Of a stretch of DNA of 12,730 nucleotides, positions 1 through 6,410 are shown one piece after another. Numbering within the stretch: the stretch's first letter is position 1; the number at the start of each line of letters is the position of its first letter. This DNA comes from Alphaproteobacteria bacterium (lineage in GTDB: Bacteria > Pseudomonadota > Alphaproteobacteria > Rhodobacterales > Rhodobacteraceae). The notes beneath the pieces were generated by a model. That model saw nothing but the letters and a program-made list of their open reading frames with translations, was not told where the DNA came from and made no database searches. The stretch lies in contig RFGD01000163.1 in the NCBI GenBank assembly GCA_003696705.1, forward strand, positions 1 to 12,730, read 5' to 3'. Both the position numbers and the translations under genes were made by a program.

Positions 1-506
1 AGCGCCACCCGTCGGTCGCCAGCCAGAATGGCGCGCACGTCCGACACCACGAACCAGACCGTTCCCAGAACCGGTCCCAGCACCATCCGACCAAGAAGCG
101 TGTTGTTGGCCAGGAGAAGCCGCTGAAGCCACAAGGGCAGCCGTGCCCAGACCGCGGGGTCCAGGTAGGCCGTCTCGGGGTCGTCGTAGGGGTCGGTCAG
201 ACGCTCGTCGACGTGATGGGCAAGGTGCGTGTCGCGAAACCGCAGATAGGGCACCAAGGGGTTCAGCGCCGGGAAGACCAGCGCCGCATTCAGAAATTCG
301 CTGCGCGTCGGGTGGCGGTGGATCACCTCGTGCTGAAGGGACGAGAACTGCACGGTTGCGAGCGCCGTCAGGACGACCCCGGCGAGGATCGACACTTCGG
401 CGACGACGGTCGTGCCAAGCACCCAGACGCCATACGTCGCCGCGATCAACGCCACGGTGGGCCATTCAATGCCATGATGGAAAAGGCTGCGCCCGCGTCC
501 GTTCAT
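1..506 (-). CDS. Fatty acid desaturase family protein, 3' part beyond the window
   Basis: Reading the minus strand from an ATG at 504-506 gives 168 uninterrupted residues that run off the left edge, so only the N-terminal part is present. The start has an AGAGGG-type ribosome site upstream. The protein shows alternating hydrophobic segments (about residues 15-33 and 38-52) and two histidine boxes of the membrane di-iron desaturase/hydroxylase family: HEVIH around residue 59 and HLAHH around residue 97. A further hydrophobic segment follows near residues 138-155. The third histidine box expected near the C-terminus would lie outside the window. Known for the family: an inner-membrane, oxygen-dependent enzyme that introduces double bonds or hydroxyls into acyl chains. 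The precise substrate cannot be told; a carotenoid or sterol-type hydroxylase of the same fold is the main alternative. It is divergent from an XRE-type regulator, a plausible controller. Confidence 0.85.
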   Translation of the reverse strand, partial: MNGRGRSLFHHGIEWPTVALIAATYGVWVLGTTVVAEVSILAGVVLTALATVQFSSLQHEVIHRHPTRSEFLNAALVFPALNPLVPYLRFRDTHLAHHVDERLTDPYDDPETAYLDPAVWARLPLWLQRLLLANNTLLGRMVLGPVLGTVWFVVSDVRAILAGDRRVA

Positions 507-583
507 GCCCGATGCCCTCTTCGTTCTTGCTCACGGCGTCGTGAATACCCCCGCAACTCTGGCGCCGGGAGAGGCAAAACGCT

Positions 584-605
584 AAACATCTCCTCAACAG
601 TGTTT
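584..605. promoter_or_regulatory. Interrupted palindrome in the desaturase/regulator divergent gap (candidate operator)
   Basis: The gap 507-619 separates two divergent genes and must hold both promoters. It contains AAACA at 584-588 and its exact reverse complement TGTTT at 601-605, separated by 12 nt. A weaker inverted pair, ATTC (609-612) and GAAT (618-621), sits over the regulator start. An AAACA/TGTTT pair one to two helical turns apart is the kind of site that dimeric XRE regulators bind, so autoregulation plus control of the desaturase is inferred. No convincing sigma-70 hexamer pair was recognised on either strand. Confidence 0.35.
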
Positions 606-619
606 CTGATTCCCAATGA

Positions 620-1504
620 ATGCGGCCAATGATGAACAAGCGTGAGCGGTCCGAGACCTTCCGCAACCGTCTGGCCCAGGCGCTCGAACGCCAGGGCATG
701 TCGCGCAGCGCCCTTGCCCGCGCTGCCGGGGTCGATCGCTCGACGGTCACGCAGATCCTCGACCCCGAGGAGACGCGCATGCCGAACGCCCATCTCGCGG
801 CCGCCTTCGCGGCAGCGCTTGGCGTCTCGGCCGACTGGCTTCTGGGGCTCTCGGACCGCCCCGAGACGGCCGGCGATCTTCTGGCCAGCGCCATGTCCCT
901 GACCGAGGCCGACGTCGCGCGCATCGACGAGCGGGTCGTGCATTGGCACCGCGAGGCCGAGGGGTTCAAGATCCGCCACGTTCCGGCGGCGCTGCCGGAT
1001 CTGATCAAGACCGATGCTGTGATGCACTGGGAATACGGCGTTCGCGGCGAGGGCTATGCCGAACGCGCCATCGCCGCCCGGGCCGAGATCCTGTCCTGGC
1101 TGTCCGACGGCACATCCGACTACGAGATCGCCTTCCCTCGCCATCAGATCGAGGCCTTCGCCCGCGCCGAAGGCTATTACCGCGGACTTGCCCTGGCCGC
1201 GCGGCTCGAAGGGCTTGGGCACATGCGTGAACTTGCCGCCGCGCTATACCCGCGGCTGCGCATCTCGATCTTCGACTCGCCCCGACTGTATTCGGCCCCG
1301 CTTACGGTCTTCGGCCCGCGGCTTGCCGTCGTCTTCCTTGGCCGTTTTCACCTTGCCTTCCGGGATGCCGAGCGGATCCGGGCACTCAGCGCCCATTTCG
1401 ACTGGCTGGTGCGCGATGCACGCGTCGACCCGTCCCGCGTGCCGGCCTTCCTCGATGCGCTGACGGCCGAAATTCGGGGGGTGGGCGCCGCCGGCGTGCC
1501 CTAG
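620..1504 (+). CDS. XRE-family helix-turn-helix transcriptional regulator
   Basis: The protein has 294 residues. Residues about 12-68 form a Cro/CI-type helix-turn-helix: the recognition segment includes SRSALARAAGVDRSTVTQIL and is followed by a helix ending in GVSADWLLGLS, the usual closing motif of this domain. The remaining ~220 residues form a C-terminal region that I cannot assign to a named effector domain; it is rich in Arg/Ala with several aromatic positions (for example EGYYRGLALAARLEGL). It is too long for a bare phage-type repressor, which suggests a ligand-sensing or oligomerisation part. In-frame ATGs at 620, 629 and 632 are all possible starts and none has a clear Shine-Dalgarno; 620 is the longest. 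It is divergent from the fatty acid desaturase, so control of membrane lipid desaturation is a reasonable inference. Its TAG stop lies in a CTAG shared with the convergent SDR gene. Confidence 0.85.
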   Translation: MRPMMNKRERSETFRNRLAQALERQGMSRSALARAAGVDRSTVTQILDPEETRMPNAHLAAAFAAALGVSADWLLGLSDRPETAGDLLASAMSLTEADVARIDERVVHWHREAEGFKIRHVPAALPDLIKTDAVMHWEYGVRGEGYAERAIAARAEILSWLSDGTSDYEIAFPRHQIEAFARAEGYYRGLALAARLEGLGHMRELAAALYPRLRISIFDSPRLYSAPLTVFGPRLAVVFLGRFHLAFRDAERIRALSAHFDWLVRDARVDPSRVPAFLDALTAEIRGVGAAGVP

Positions 1505-2262
1505 GGCCTGGGGTCCGGGTTCTCGGTGTGCCCGTCGACGGCGATGACCTGCCCCGACACCCGCCGCGCCGCGTCAGAGGCCAGGAAAAGCGCCATCGCG
1601 GCAATGTCTTCGGCCTCGACAAAGGTGCGCATCGACGTTCCGGCCGCGTAACCGCGGCGAACGGCGTCCGCCGTCATGCCCTTGGCGGCCGCCTCGCGTT
1701 CGATCACCCCCTGCATGCGCGCCCCCTCGACGGCACCGGGGCAGATGGCGTTCGCCCGGATCCCGTGGGGGCCGAGTTCCATCGCCACGGTCTTCATGAG
1801 GCCGATGATCCCCCATTTCGCGGCCGCATAGGGCGCGCGGTTCGGATAGCCGTGAATGCCCGCGGTCGAAGAGGTGTAGATCAGCGCCCCGTGCCTCTGG
1901 CGCTTCATGAGGGGCGCGGCATGCTTCGTCGCAAGGAATGCACCCTCGAGGTTCACGGCGACGCAGCGCCGCCATTCGTCAAGCGCCACGGTCTCGACCG
2001 GCGCCGTGGGTCCGGCGACGCCGGCGTTGGCGCAAAGCGCGTCGAGGCCGCCCCACTCCTCCGCCACCTGCGCCAGAAGCGCCGCGACGGCGGCCTCGTC
2101 CGCCGCATCGACCCGGCTTCGTCGCCAGCCCTCGGGCAGGGCCGCCAGCGCATCGCGGTCGATGTCGGTGACCCAGACCCGCCAGCCCGCATCGTCGAAG
2201 GCCCGCGCCATCGCGCGGCCGATGCCCGACGCCCCTGCGGTGACCAGAACCCGCCCCGCCAT
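1501..2262 (-). CDS. SDR-family NAD(P)-dependent oxidoreductase in the carnitine cluster
   Basis: The protein has 253 residues, the standard length of a classical short-chain dehydrogenase. The nucleotide-binding loop is TAGASGIG (8-15), where the first glycine of the TGxxxGxG consensus is Ala. An acidic residue at the end of the second strand (Asp33 in VTDID) favours NAD+. NAG (79-81, in CANAGV), Asn104, Ser132, Tyr145 and Lys149 (YAAAK) complete the catalytic set, and a PGAVEG-type substrate loop follows. The C-terminus is normal (SGQVIAVDGH). Its start is 3 nt after the stop of the carnitine dehydrogenase/thioesterase gene and has no strong ribosome site, so translational coupling is likely. 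The substrate is not evident. Candidates are acetoacetate/3-hydroxybutyrate interconversion (acetoacetate is a by-product of the upstream cleavage), another carnitine-related hydroxy acid, or a side product. Family assignment is secure; the reaction is not. Confidence 0.9.
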   Translation of the reverse strand: MAGRVLVTAGASGIGRAMARAFDDAGWRVWVTDIDRDALAALPEGWRRSRVDAADEAAVAALLAQVAEEWGGLDALCANAGVAGPTAPVETVALDEWRRCVAVNLEGAFLATKHAAPLMKRQRHGALIYTSSTAGIHGYPNRAPYAAAKWGIIGLMKTVAMELGPHGIRANAICPGAVEGARMQGVIEREAAAKGMTADAVRRGYAAGTSMRTFVEAEDIAAMALFLASDAARRVSGQVIAVDGHTENPDPRP

Positions 2263-2265
2263 GGC

Positions 2266-3723
2266 TCAGCCGGGACGCCGGATGGCGCGGCTGACGCCGT
2301 CGGGCTCGGGCAGCTCGGCATGGGCGGCGGCAATCTCGGCAAGGCGCGCCTCGACATGCGGGGCGGGAGGTGACGCGCGGCGGGTCTCGAGGCTCACGTG
2401 CAACAGGAAATGCTCGCCCGTGGCCAGAAGGCGCCCGTCCTCGCCATGGCGCATCTCGTGGAAGAGGTGCATCTTCTTGCCCGCCCCGTGGAGGACGCGG
2501 GTCTCGACCCGGAAGGGCTCGCCCGCGCGGATCTCGTCGAGATGCCGGATATGCGTCTCGGCCGTGAAATAGCTGCCGCCCGCGGCGATATAGGCGGCGT
2601 CGCATCCGATGATTTCCATCAGCCGGTCGGTCGCATCCGAAAAGGCCTGAAGATAGCGCGCCTCGTTCATGTGACCGTTGTAGTCGGTCCAGTCGAGCGG
2701 CACGACGCGGCGCTGGGTTTCGATCGGCCGCGTGATGTCGACCGGGGGCGGGCCCAGGTGGCGGTCGGCCTCGGCAAGGACCGCGCCGGCGCCCCAGTCC
2801 CGGGCCTTGAGCGCCCGCAGGATGCCGACAAGGTTTTCGTCGCGCGCCCGTTCGAGCGCGCGGATCGAGCGATGCCCCGACTGCTCGTCCGATTGCCGGG
2901 CGATGCGCTCGACCAGTTCCTCGGTCAGTTCCGGCACGTCCATGAGCCGCGTCCACGGCCACTTCAGGGCGGGGCCGAACTGGCCGATGAAGTGGCGCAT
3001 GCCCGCCTCGCCCCCCGCAACGCGATAGGTCTCGAACAGCCCCATCTGCGCCCAGCGCAGCCCGAAGCCCATGCGGATCGCCTCGTCGATTTCGGTCGTC
3101 GTGGCCACGCCATCCTTGACGAGCCACAGGGCCTCGCGCCAGACGGCCTCGAGCAGGCGGTCGGCGACATGGGCGTCGATCTCGGCGCGGATGCGAAGCG
3201 GATACATGCCGAGCGCGCGCAGGATGTCGGCGGCGTGCTCAAGAAGCGCGTCCTGCGTCGCCGCGCCCCCGACAAGCTCGACAAGCGGCAGAAGATAGAC
3301 CGGGTTGAACGGGTGGGCGACGAAGATGTCCCCCGGCCGCGGTGCCCCTTCCTGCAGAGCCGAGGGACGGAAACCGCTGGTCGAAGAGCCCACGGGCGTG
3401 CCCGGCGGCGTGTGCGCCTGCACCTCGGCCAGCACCTTGTGCTTGAGCTCCAGACGCTCGGGCACGCTTTCCTGAACCCAGTCGGCGCCCTCCACGGCCT
3501 CGGCCACCGATCCGGCCATGACCAGCCGACCGGGCGAGGGAAGGGCCACGTCGAAGAGGCCCGGCAAGGCACGCCGCGCGTTGTCCAGCACTTCGCCGAT
3601 CTTGCGCTCGGCCTCGGGGTCGGGATCGAAGACGGCCACGTCCCATCCCATGAGCTGGAAACGGGCCGCCCAACCGCCGCCGATGACACCGCCGCCGATG
3701 ACGGCCGCCTTCCGCCGTGCCAT
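2266..3723 (-). CDS. lcdH: L-carnitine 3-dehydrogenase fused to (betainyl-CoA) thioesterase
   Basis: This 485-residue protein is a two-domain fusion. Residues 1-~320 are a 3-hydroxyacyl-CoA-dehydrogenase-type NAD+ enzyme: a GGGVIG dinucleotide loop at 10-15, Asp33 after the second strand (NAD+ preference), STSG near 114-117, the catalytic HPFNP at 137-141, and a helical C-terminal domain with the conserved FGLRWAQMG segment. Residues ~335-470 are a hot-dog thioesterase of the 4-hydroxybenzoyl-CoA type, with WTDYNGHMN at 345-353. Established for alphaproteobacteria such as Sinorhizobium meliloti: such fusions oxidise L-carnitine to 3-dehydrocarnitine and hydrolyse betainyl-CoA to glycine betaine. 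The ATG overlaps the stop of the upstream cleavage enzyme by 1 nt (TGATG) and has a GGGGA ribosome site within that gene. The protein is cytoplasmic. The fusion links the first and last steps of the inferred route while the neighbouring gene supplies the middle step. Confidence 0.92.
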   Translation of the reverse strand: MARRKAAVIGGGVIGGGWAARFQLMGWDVAVFDPDPEAERKIGEVLDNARRALPGLFDVALPSPGRLVMAGSVAEAVEGADWVQESVPERLELKHKVLAEVQAHTPPGTPVGSSTSGFRPSALQEGAPRPGDIFVAHPFNPVYLLPLVELVGGAATQDALLEHAADILRALGMYPLRIRAEIDAHVADRLLEAVWREALWLVKDGVATTTEIDEAIRMGFGLRWAQMGLFETYRVAGGEAGMRHFIGQFGPALKWPWTRLMDVPELTEELVERIARQSDEQSGHRSIRALERARDENLVGILRALKARDWGAGAVLAEADRHLGPPPVDITRPIETQRRVVPLDWTDYNGHMNEARYLQAFSDATDRLMEIIGCDAAYIAAGGSYFTAETHIRHLDEIRAGEPFRVETRVLHGAGKKMHLFHEMRHGEDGRLLATGEHFLLHVSLETRRASPPAPHVEARLAEIAAAHAELPEPDGVSRAIRRPG

Positions 3724-4643
3724 CAGATTTCCCCGCCTTCGGGGGCCTGTTTCACAAGGCCAAGGCGCGCGCGCACCTCCTCGGGTCCAAGAACCCGCGC
3801 GCCCATGCGCTCGACGATGCCGACCGCCCGCTCGACCAGTTGCCAGTTCTCGGCCAGAACCCCCTTGTCGAGATAGAGGTTGTCCTCGAGCCCGACGCGG
3901 ACATTGCCGCCGGCAAGAACGGCGGCGGCCACATAGGGCATCTGGTTGCGGCCCAGCGAAAAGGCCGAGAAGGTCCAGCCCTTCGGCACGTTGTTGACCA
4001 TCGCCATGAAGGTATTGAGGTCATCGGGGGCGCCCCAGGGCACGCCCATGCAAAGCTGGACCAGCGCCGGATCCTCGAGGATCCCTTCGCGCACGAGTTC
4101 CTGCGCAAACCACAGATGCCCCGTGTCGAAAGCCTCGATCTCGGGCTTGACGCCAAGCTCGGTCATCATGCGCCCCATCGCCCGCAGCATCCCGGGCGTA
4201 TTGACCATGATGTAGTCGGCCTCGGCGAAATTCATCGTCCCGCAGTCAAGCGTCGTGATCTCGGGGCGGCAGACGCGGATGTGTTCTAGCCGCTCGGCGG
4301 CGCCGGCCATGTCCGTGCCCTCGACCGGAGGCAACGGCCTGTCGGGCGGGCCAAGGACCAGATCGCCCCCCATCCCCGAGGTCAGGTTCAGCACGACATC
4401 GACGTCGGCGGCGCGGATGCGATCGGTCACTTCGCGGTAGTACTCGACCTTCCGCGAAGGCCTGCCGGTTTCGGGATCGCGGACATGGCAGTGAACGATC
4501 GCCGCGCCGGCGCGGGCCGCGGCGATGGCGCTTTCGGCAATCTCGCGCGGCCTGCGCGGCACATGCGGGCTGCGGTCCTGGGTCGAGCCCGAACCCGTCA
4601 CGGCACAGGTAATGAACACTTCCCGGTTCATGGAAAGGGGCAT
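3723..4643 (-). CDS. Beta-keto acid cleavage enzyme (BKACE), probably 3-dehydrocarnitine:acetyl-CoA type
   Basis: From the ATG at 4641-4643 the protein has 306 residues, normal for the BKACE (formerly DUF849, Kce-like) family. Zn2+ ligands are visible as HCH (His51, His53, in IVHCHVRD) and Glu253 (VGLEDNLY). Other family landmarks are NLTSG at 86-90, TLDCGTMNF near 131-139, FDTGH near 172-176 and MGVPWGAPDD near 199-208. Known chemistry: a beta-keto acid plus acetyl-CoA gives a new acyl-CoA plus acetoacetate. Next to carnitine dehydrogenase the substrate is inferred to be 3-dehydrocarnitine, giving betainyl-CoA. A longer frame opens at 4697, but the 4643 start is preferred: GGAGG stands 5 nt upstream, and the family normally begins just before the VFITCAVTG strand. 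It is the first gene of the minus-strand operon and overlaps the next gene by 1 nt. Confidence 0.9.
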   Translation of the reverse strand: MPLSMNREVFITCAVTGSGSTQDRSPHVPRRPREIAESAIAAARAGAAIVHCHVRDPETGRPSRKVEYYREVTDRIRAADVDVVLNLTSGMGGDLVLGPPDRPLPPVEGTDMAGAAERLEHIRVCRPEITTLDCGTMNFAEADYIMVNTPGMLRAMGRMMTELGVKPEIEAFDTGHLWFAQELVREGILEDPALVQLCMGVPWGAPDDLNTFMAMVNNVPKGWTFSAFSLGRNQMPYVAAAVLAGGNVRVGLEDNLYLDKGVLAENWQLVERAVGIVERMGARVLGPEEVRARLGLVKQAPEGGEI

Positions 4644-4716
4644 GGGTTCCTCCGTCCTGACTTCCTCGACTATGCCCGGGATTGCCGCCGTGGCCATTGC
4701 GATTTACGCAGTAGTC
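4644..4716. promoter_or_regulatory. Divergent carnitine operon/cdhR regulatory gap with candidate operator
   Basis: Only 73 bp separate the cleavage-enzyme start from the chosen regulator start. Positions 4698-4710 read TGCGATTTACGCA, a 4-bp inverted repeat with a 5-nt centre. TTGCGA recurs at 4697-4702 and 4725-4730 as a direct repeat. On the minus strand CATAGT (4674-4669) resembles a -10 hexamer without a good -35, as expected for an activator-dependent promoter. A start near 4662 would place the palindrome centre at about -42. GTCATGAC, an 8-bp palindrome, covers the regulator ATG (4714-4721). The assignment as a CdhR site is inference from position only. Confidence 0.4.
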
Positions 4717-5733
4717 ATGACATTTTGCGAAGCGCCCTTCCTGTTGCCTGCGCGCGCCCCGGCACGCATCGGCATCCTCGTCCTCGATCAGTGCAACACG
4801 CTTTCGCTGGCGGCCACGGTCGACCCGCTTCGGGCGGCCAACAGGCGCGCCGGTCGGCCGCTCTATCACTGGACGTTTCTTTCGACGGGCTCGACCCCGC
4901 CCCGCCTGACGGCCGGCTTCGCGGTTCCGGCGCGCCCGCTTGCCCGCGCAGACGATCTCGACGCGCTCGCCATCGTCGCGGGCTTTCGGATAGGCCAGCA
5001 GGCGACGCCCGGCGTCCTTGGTCGCATCCGGCAGCTTGCCCCCCGCGTCGATGCCCTCATGGGCATAGACGGCGGCAGCTGGCTTCTGGCGGCGGCCGGC
5101 CTTCTGGACGGCCACCGGGCCACCACCCACTGGGAGGATCTCGAGGAATTTGCCGCCCGTTTCCCGCGGGTCGAGGCCGTGGACGCGCGCTTCGTCATCT
5201 CGGGGCGCTGCATGACCACCGCAGGCGCCGCGCCATGCCTCGACATGATGCTGCACATGCTGAGCCTCAGGCACGGCCATGAGCTTGCCTTGCAGGTCGC
5301 CGGAACGTTCCTCTACGATCAGGCGCGCGCGCCCGAGGCGCTTCAGGGCCGGCTGCCGTCGGGTGATCTGGCCCGGCGGGATCCGCGCTTGGCCGCCGCC
5401 GTCGAGGCCATGCTTGCCCGGCTCGAGGATCCGGTCCCGGTCGCCACGATCGCGCGCCGCGTCGGGCTGTCGGCCAAGGGGCTCGAAGGTCTGTTTCGGC
5501 GCACCCTTGGCGTGCCGCCCGGCACCTTCTGGCGCAACCTGCGCCTTGACGAGGCGCGCCGTCTGGTCGAGGAAACGGCGCTTGGCATGCGCGAGATCTC
5601 GCTGCGCACCGGGTTCGGATCGGCGGCCTCGCTCAGCCGCGCCTTCAGTCGCCGTTTCGGAATGGCGCCCGCGTCCTGGCGGGCTCAGAAGCGCCTCGGG
5701 CCGCGCTCGGTCACCACGGCGTCAAGCGGCTGA
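4717..5733 (+). CDS. cdhR: CdhR-like GlxA/AraC-family transcriptional regulator (carnitine responsive)
   Basis: The protein has 338 residues from the ATG at 4717. Residues ~16-190 are a DJ-1/PfpI (class I glutamine amidotransferase-like) sensor domain that begins ARIGILVLDQ. Its nucleophile-elbow position reads GIDGGSWLLAAAGLLDG, with no cysteine, so the domain is a ligand binder and not an enzyme. Residues ~225-325 are an AraC/XylS DNA-binding domain with two helix-turn-helix units (IARRVGLSAKGLEGLFRR and MREISLRTGFGSAASLSRAF) and the closing RRFGMAPASWR. The architecture matches the GbdR/CdhR/ArgR branch that regulates quaternary-amine and amino acid catabolism. Divergence from carnitine genes supports an L-carnitine-responsive activator. 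The frame is open upstream to 4525, but those codons overlap the cleavage-enzyme gene. There is no obvious ribosome site at 4717, so the start is uncertain. The last 49 nt overlap the convergent folate gene. Confidence 0.85.
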   Translation: MTFCEAPFLLPARAPARIGILVLDQCNTLSLAATVDPLRAANRRAGRPLYHWTFLSTGSTPPRLTAGFAVPARPLARADDLDALAIVAGFRIGQQATPGVLGRIRQLAPRVDALMGIDGGSWLLAAAGLLDGHRATTHWEDLEEFAARFPRVEAVDARFVISGRCMTTAGAAPCLDMMLHMLSLRHGHELALQVAGTFLYDQARAPEALQGRLPSGDLARRDPRLAAAVEAMLARLEDPVPVATIARRVGLSAKGLEGLFRRTLGVPPGTFWRNLRLDEARRLVEETALGMREISLRTGFGSAASLSRAFSRRFGMAPASWRAQKRLGPRSVTTASSG

Positions 5734-6284
5734 TCCGTGGGCTCGAGGGGGATTTCGGGCAGAAGCTGCGCTTCATAGGCGACGCCGACCGCAAGAACGC
5801 GCCCGCGGCGGCGCAGCGCCTCGAGCGTGCGGTCATAGAAGCCACCCCCGTAGCCAAGCCGGAACCCCCGCGGATCGAAGGCGAGAAGGGGCACGATGAC
5901 CACCCGCGGCTCGAGCCATGCGCCTTGCTCGGGCACCGGCACCCCGAAGGCCCCGGGGCGGGTCGCAACGCCCGGACGCCACTCGCGAAAGCGAAGCGGT
6001 GCGGCCTTCGCCTCGACGACCGGCACGGCCACCGGACCCGATCGCGACAGTTCTGCCATTGCGCCCGTCACGTCCACTTCCGAGCCGATGGGCAGATATC
6101 CCGCGACCGGCGCGCCGCGGAATTCGTCGAGAAGCGTCAGAAGGTGCGCCTCGATTCGCCGCGCGGCCCCGCCGTCCGCGGCCGCCGCCTGCGCAGCCTT
6201 GCGCCGCGCCAGCGCCTCGGCCCGCGCGGCGGCCTTGGCCTCGGCCAACCGGCCGTCGGGGGGTGTTTCAGCGTCTCGTGTCAT
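5685..6284 (-). CDS. 5-formyltetrahydrofolate cyclo-ligase (5,10-methenyltetrahydrofolate synthetase)
   Basis: The protein has 199 residues, typical for this family. It shows a basic/alanine-rich N-terminal helix (KAAARAEALARRKA), the substrate-side GYLPIGSEVD segment (62-71) and the family signature GFRLGYGGGFYDR (140-152), preceded by VPLLAFD. Known reaction: ATP-dependent conversion of 5-formyl-THF to 5,10-methenyl-THF in the cytoplasm, recycling a folate storage form and relieving its inhibition of folate enzymes. The ATG at 6282-6284 has AGGAAGGG close upstream. The 3' end overlaps the end of cdhR by 49 nt tail to tail. In many proteobacteria this gene lies beside the 6S RNA gene; only about 126 nt lie upstream here, and I see no 6S-like structure in them. 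Confidence 0.93.
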   Translation of the reverse strand: MTRDAETPPDGRLAEAKAAARAEALARRKAAQAAAADGGAARRIEAHLLTLLDEFRGAPVAGYLPIGSEVDVTGAMAELSRSGPVAVPVVEAKAAPLRFREWRPGVATRPGAFGVPVPEQGAWLEPRVVIVPLLAFDPRGFRLGYGGGFYDRTLEALRRRGRVLAVGVAYEAQLLPEIPLEPTDQPLDAVVTERGPRRF

Positions 6285-6313
6285 GTGCCCTTCCTAACCG
6301 CGCCGCATGCGCC

Positions 6314-6359
6314 GGCCTTGACCGAACGCGCCGTCTTTCGGCGATTTCGCGTCAAGGCC
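6314..6359. repeat. 9-bp inverted repeat with nested hairpin between the folate gene and the glyoxalase-like gene
   Basis: GGCCTTGAC (6314-6322) is the exact reverse complement of GTCAAGGCC (6351-6359). Inside lies a second pair, CGCCG (6329-6333) and CGGCG (6339-6343), around a TCTTT loop; TTTT follows at 6362-6365. The gap 6285-6410 is divergent, so a terminator is not expected for either gene. An alternative reading is two face-to-face promoters, since each arm contains a TTGAC -35-like core pointing inward (TTGACC on plus at 6318-6323, TTGACG on minus at 6354-6349). The corresponding -10 regions are poor (GCGATT on plus). Confidence 0.45.
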
Positions 6360-6410
6360 CCTTTTCGCGCCGGTGCCCGGCCAGTAGAAGGAAGGCGGAA
6401 GGGGTTCGCA

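Noticed and set aside
2398..3876. A 492-codon plus-strand open frame opposite the carnitine dehydrogenase/thioesterase gene
   Set aside because: The composition is Arg/Gly/Leu-rich with no motif, and the opposite strand carries an intact two-domain enzyme.
4246..5280. A 344-codon minus-strand frame spanning the divergent regulator and the cleavage-enzyme start
   Set aside because: It crosses two well-supported genes and the regulatory gap in another frame, and the translation is low-complexity Arg/Gly.
6285..6410. 6S RNA gene beside the folate cyclo-ligase
   Set aside because: The gap is only about 126 nt, shorter than a typical 6S RNA, and it lacks the long interrupted stem with a large central bubble.
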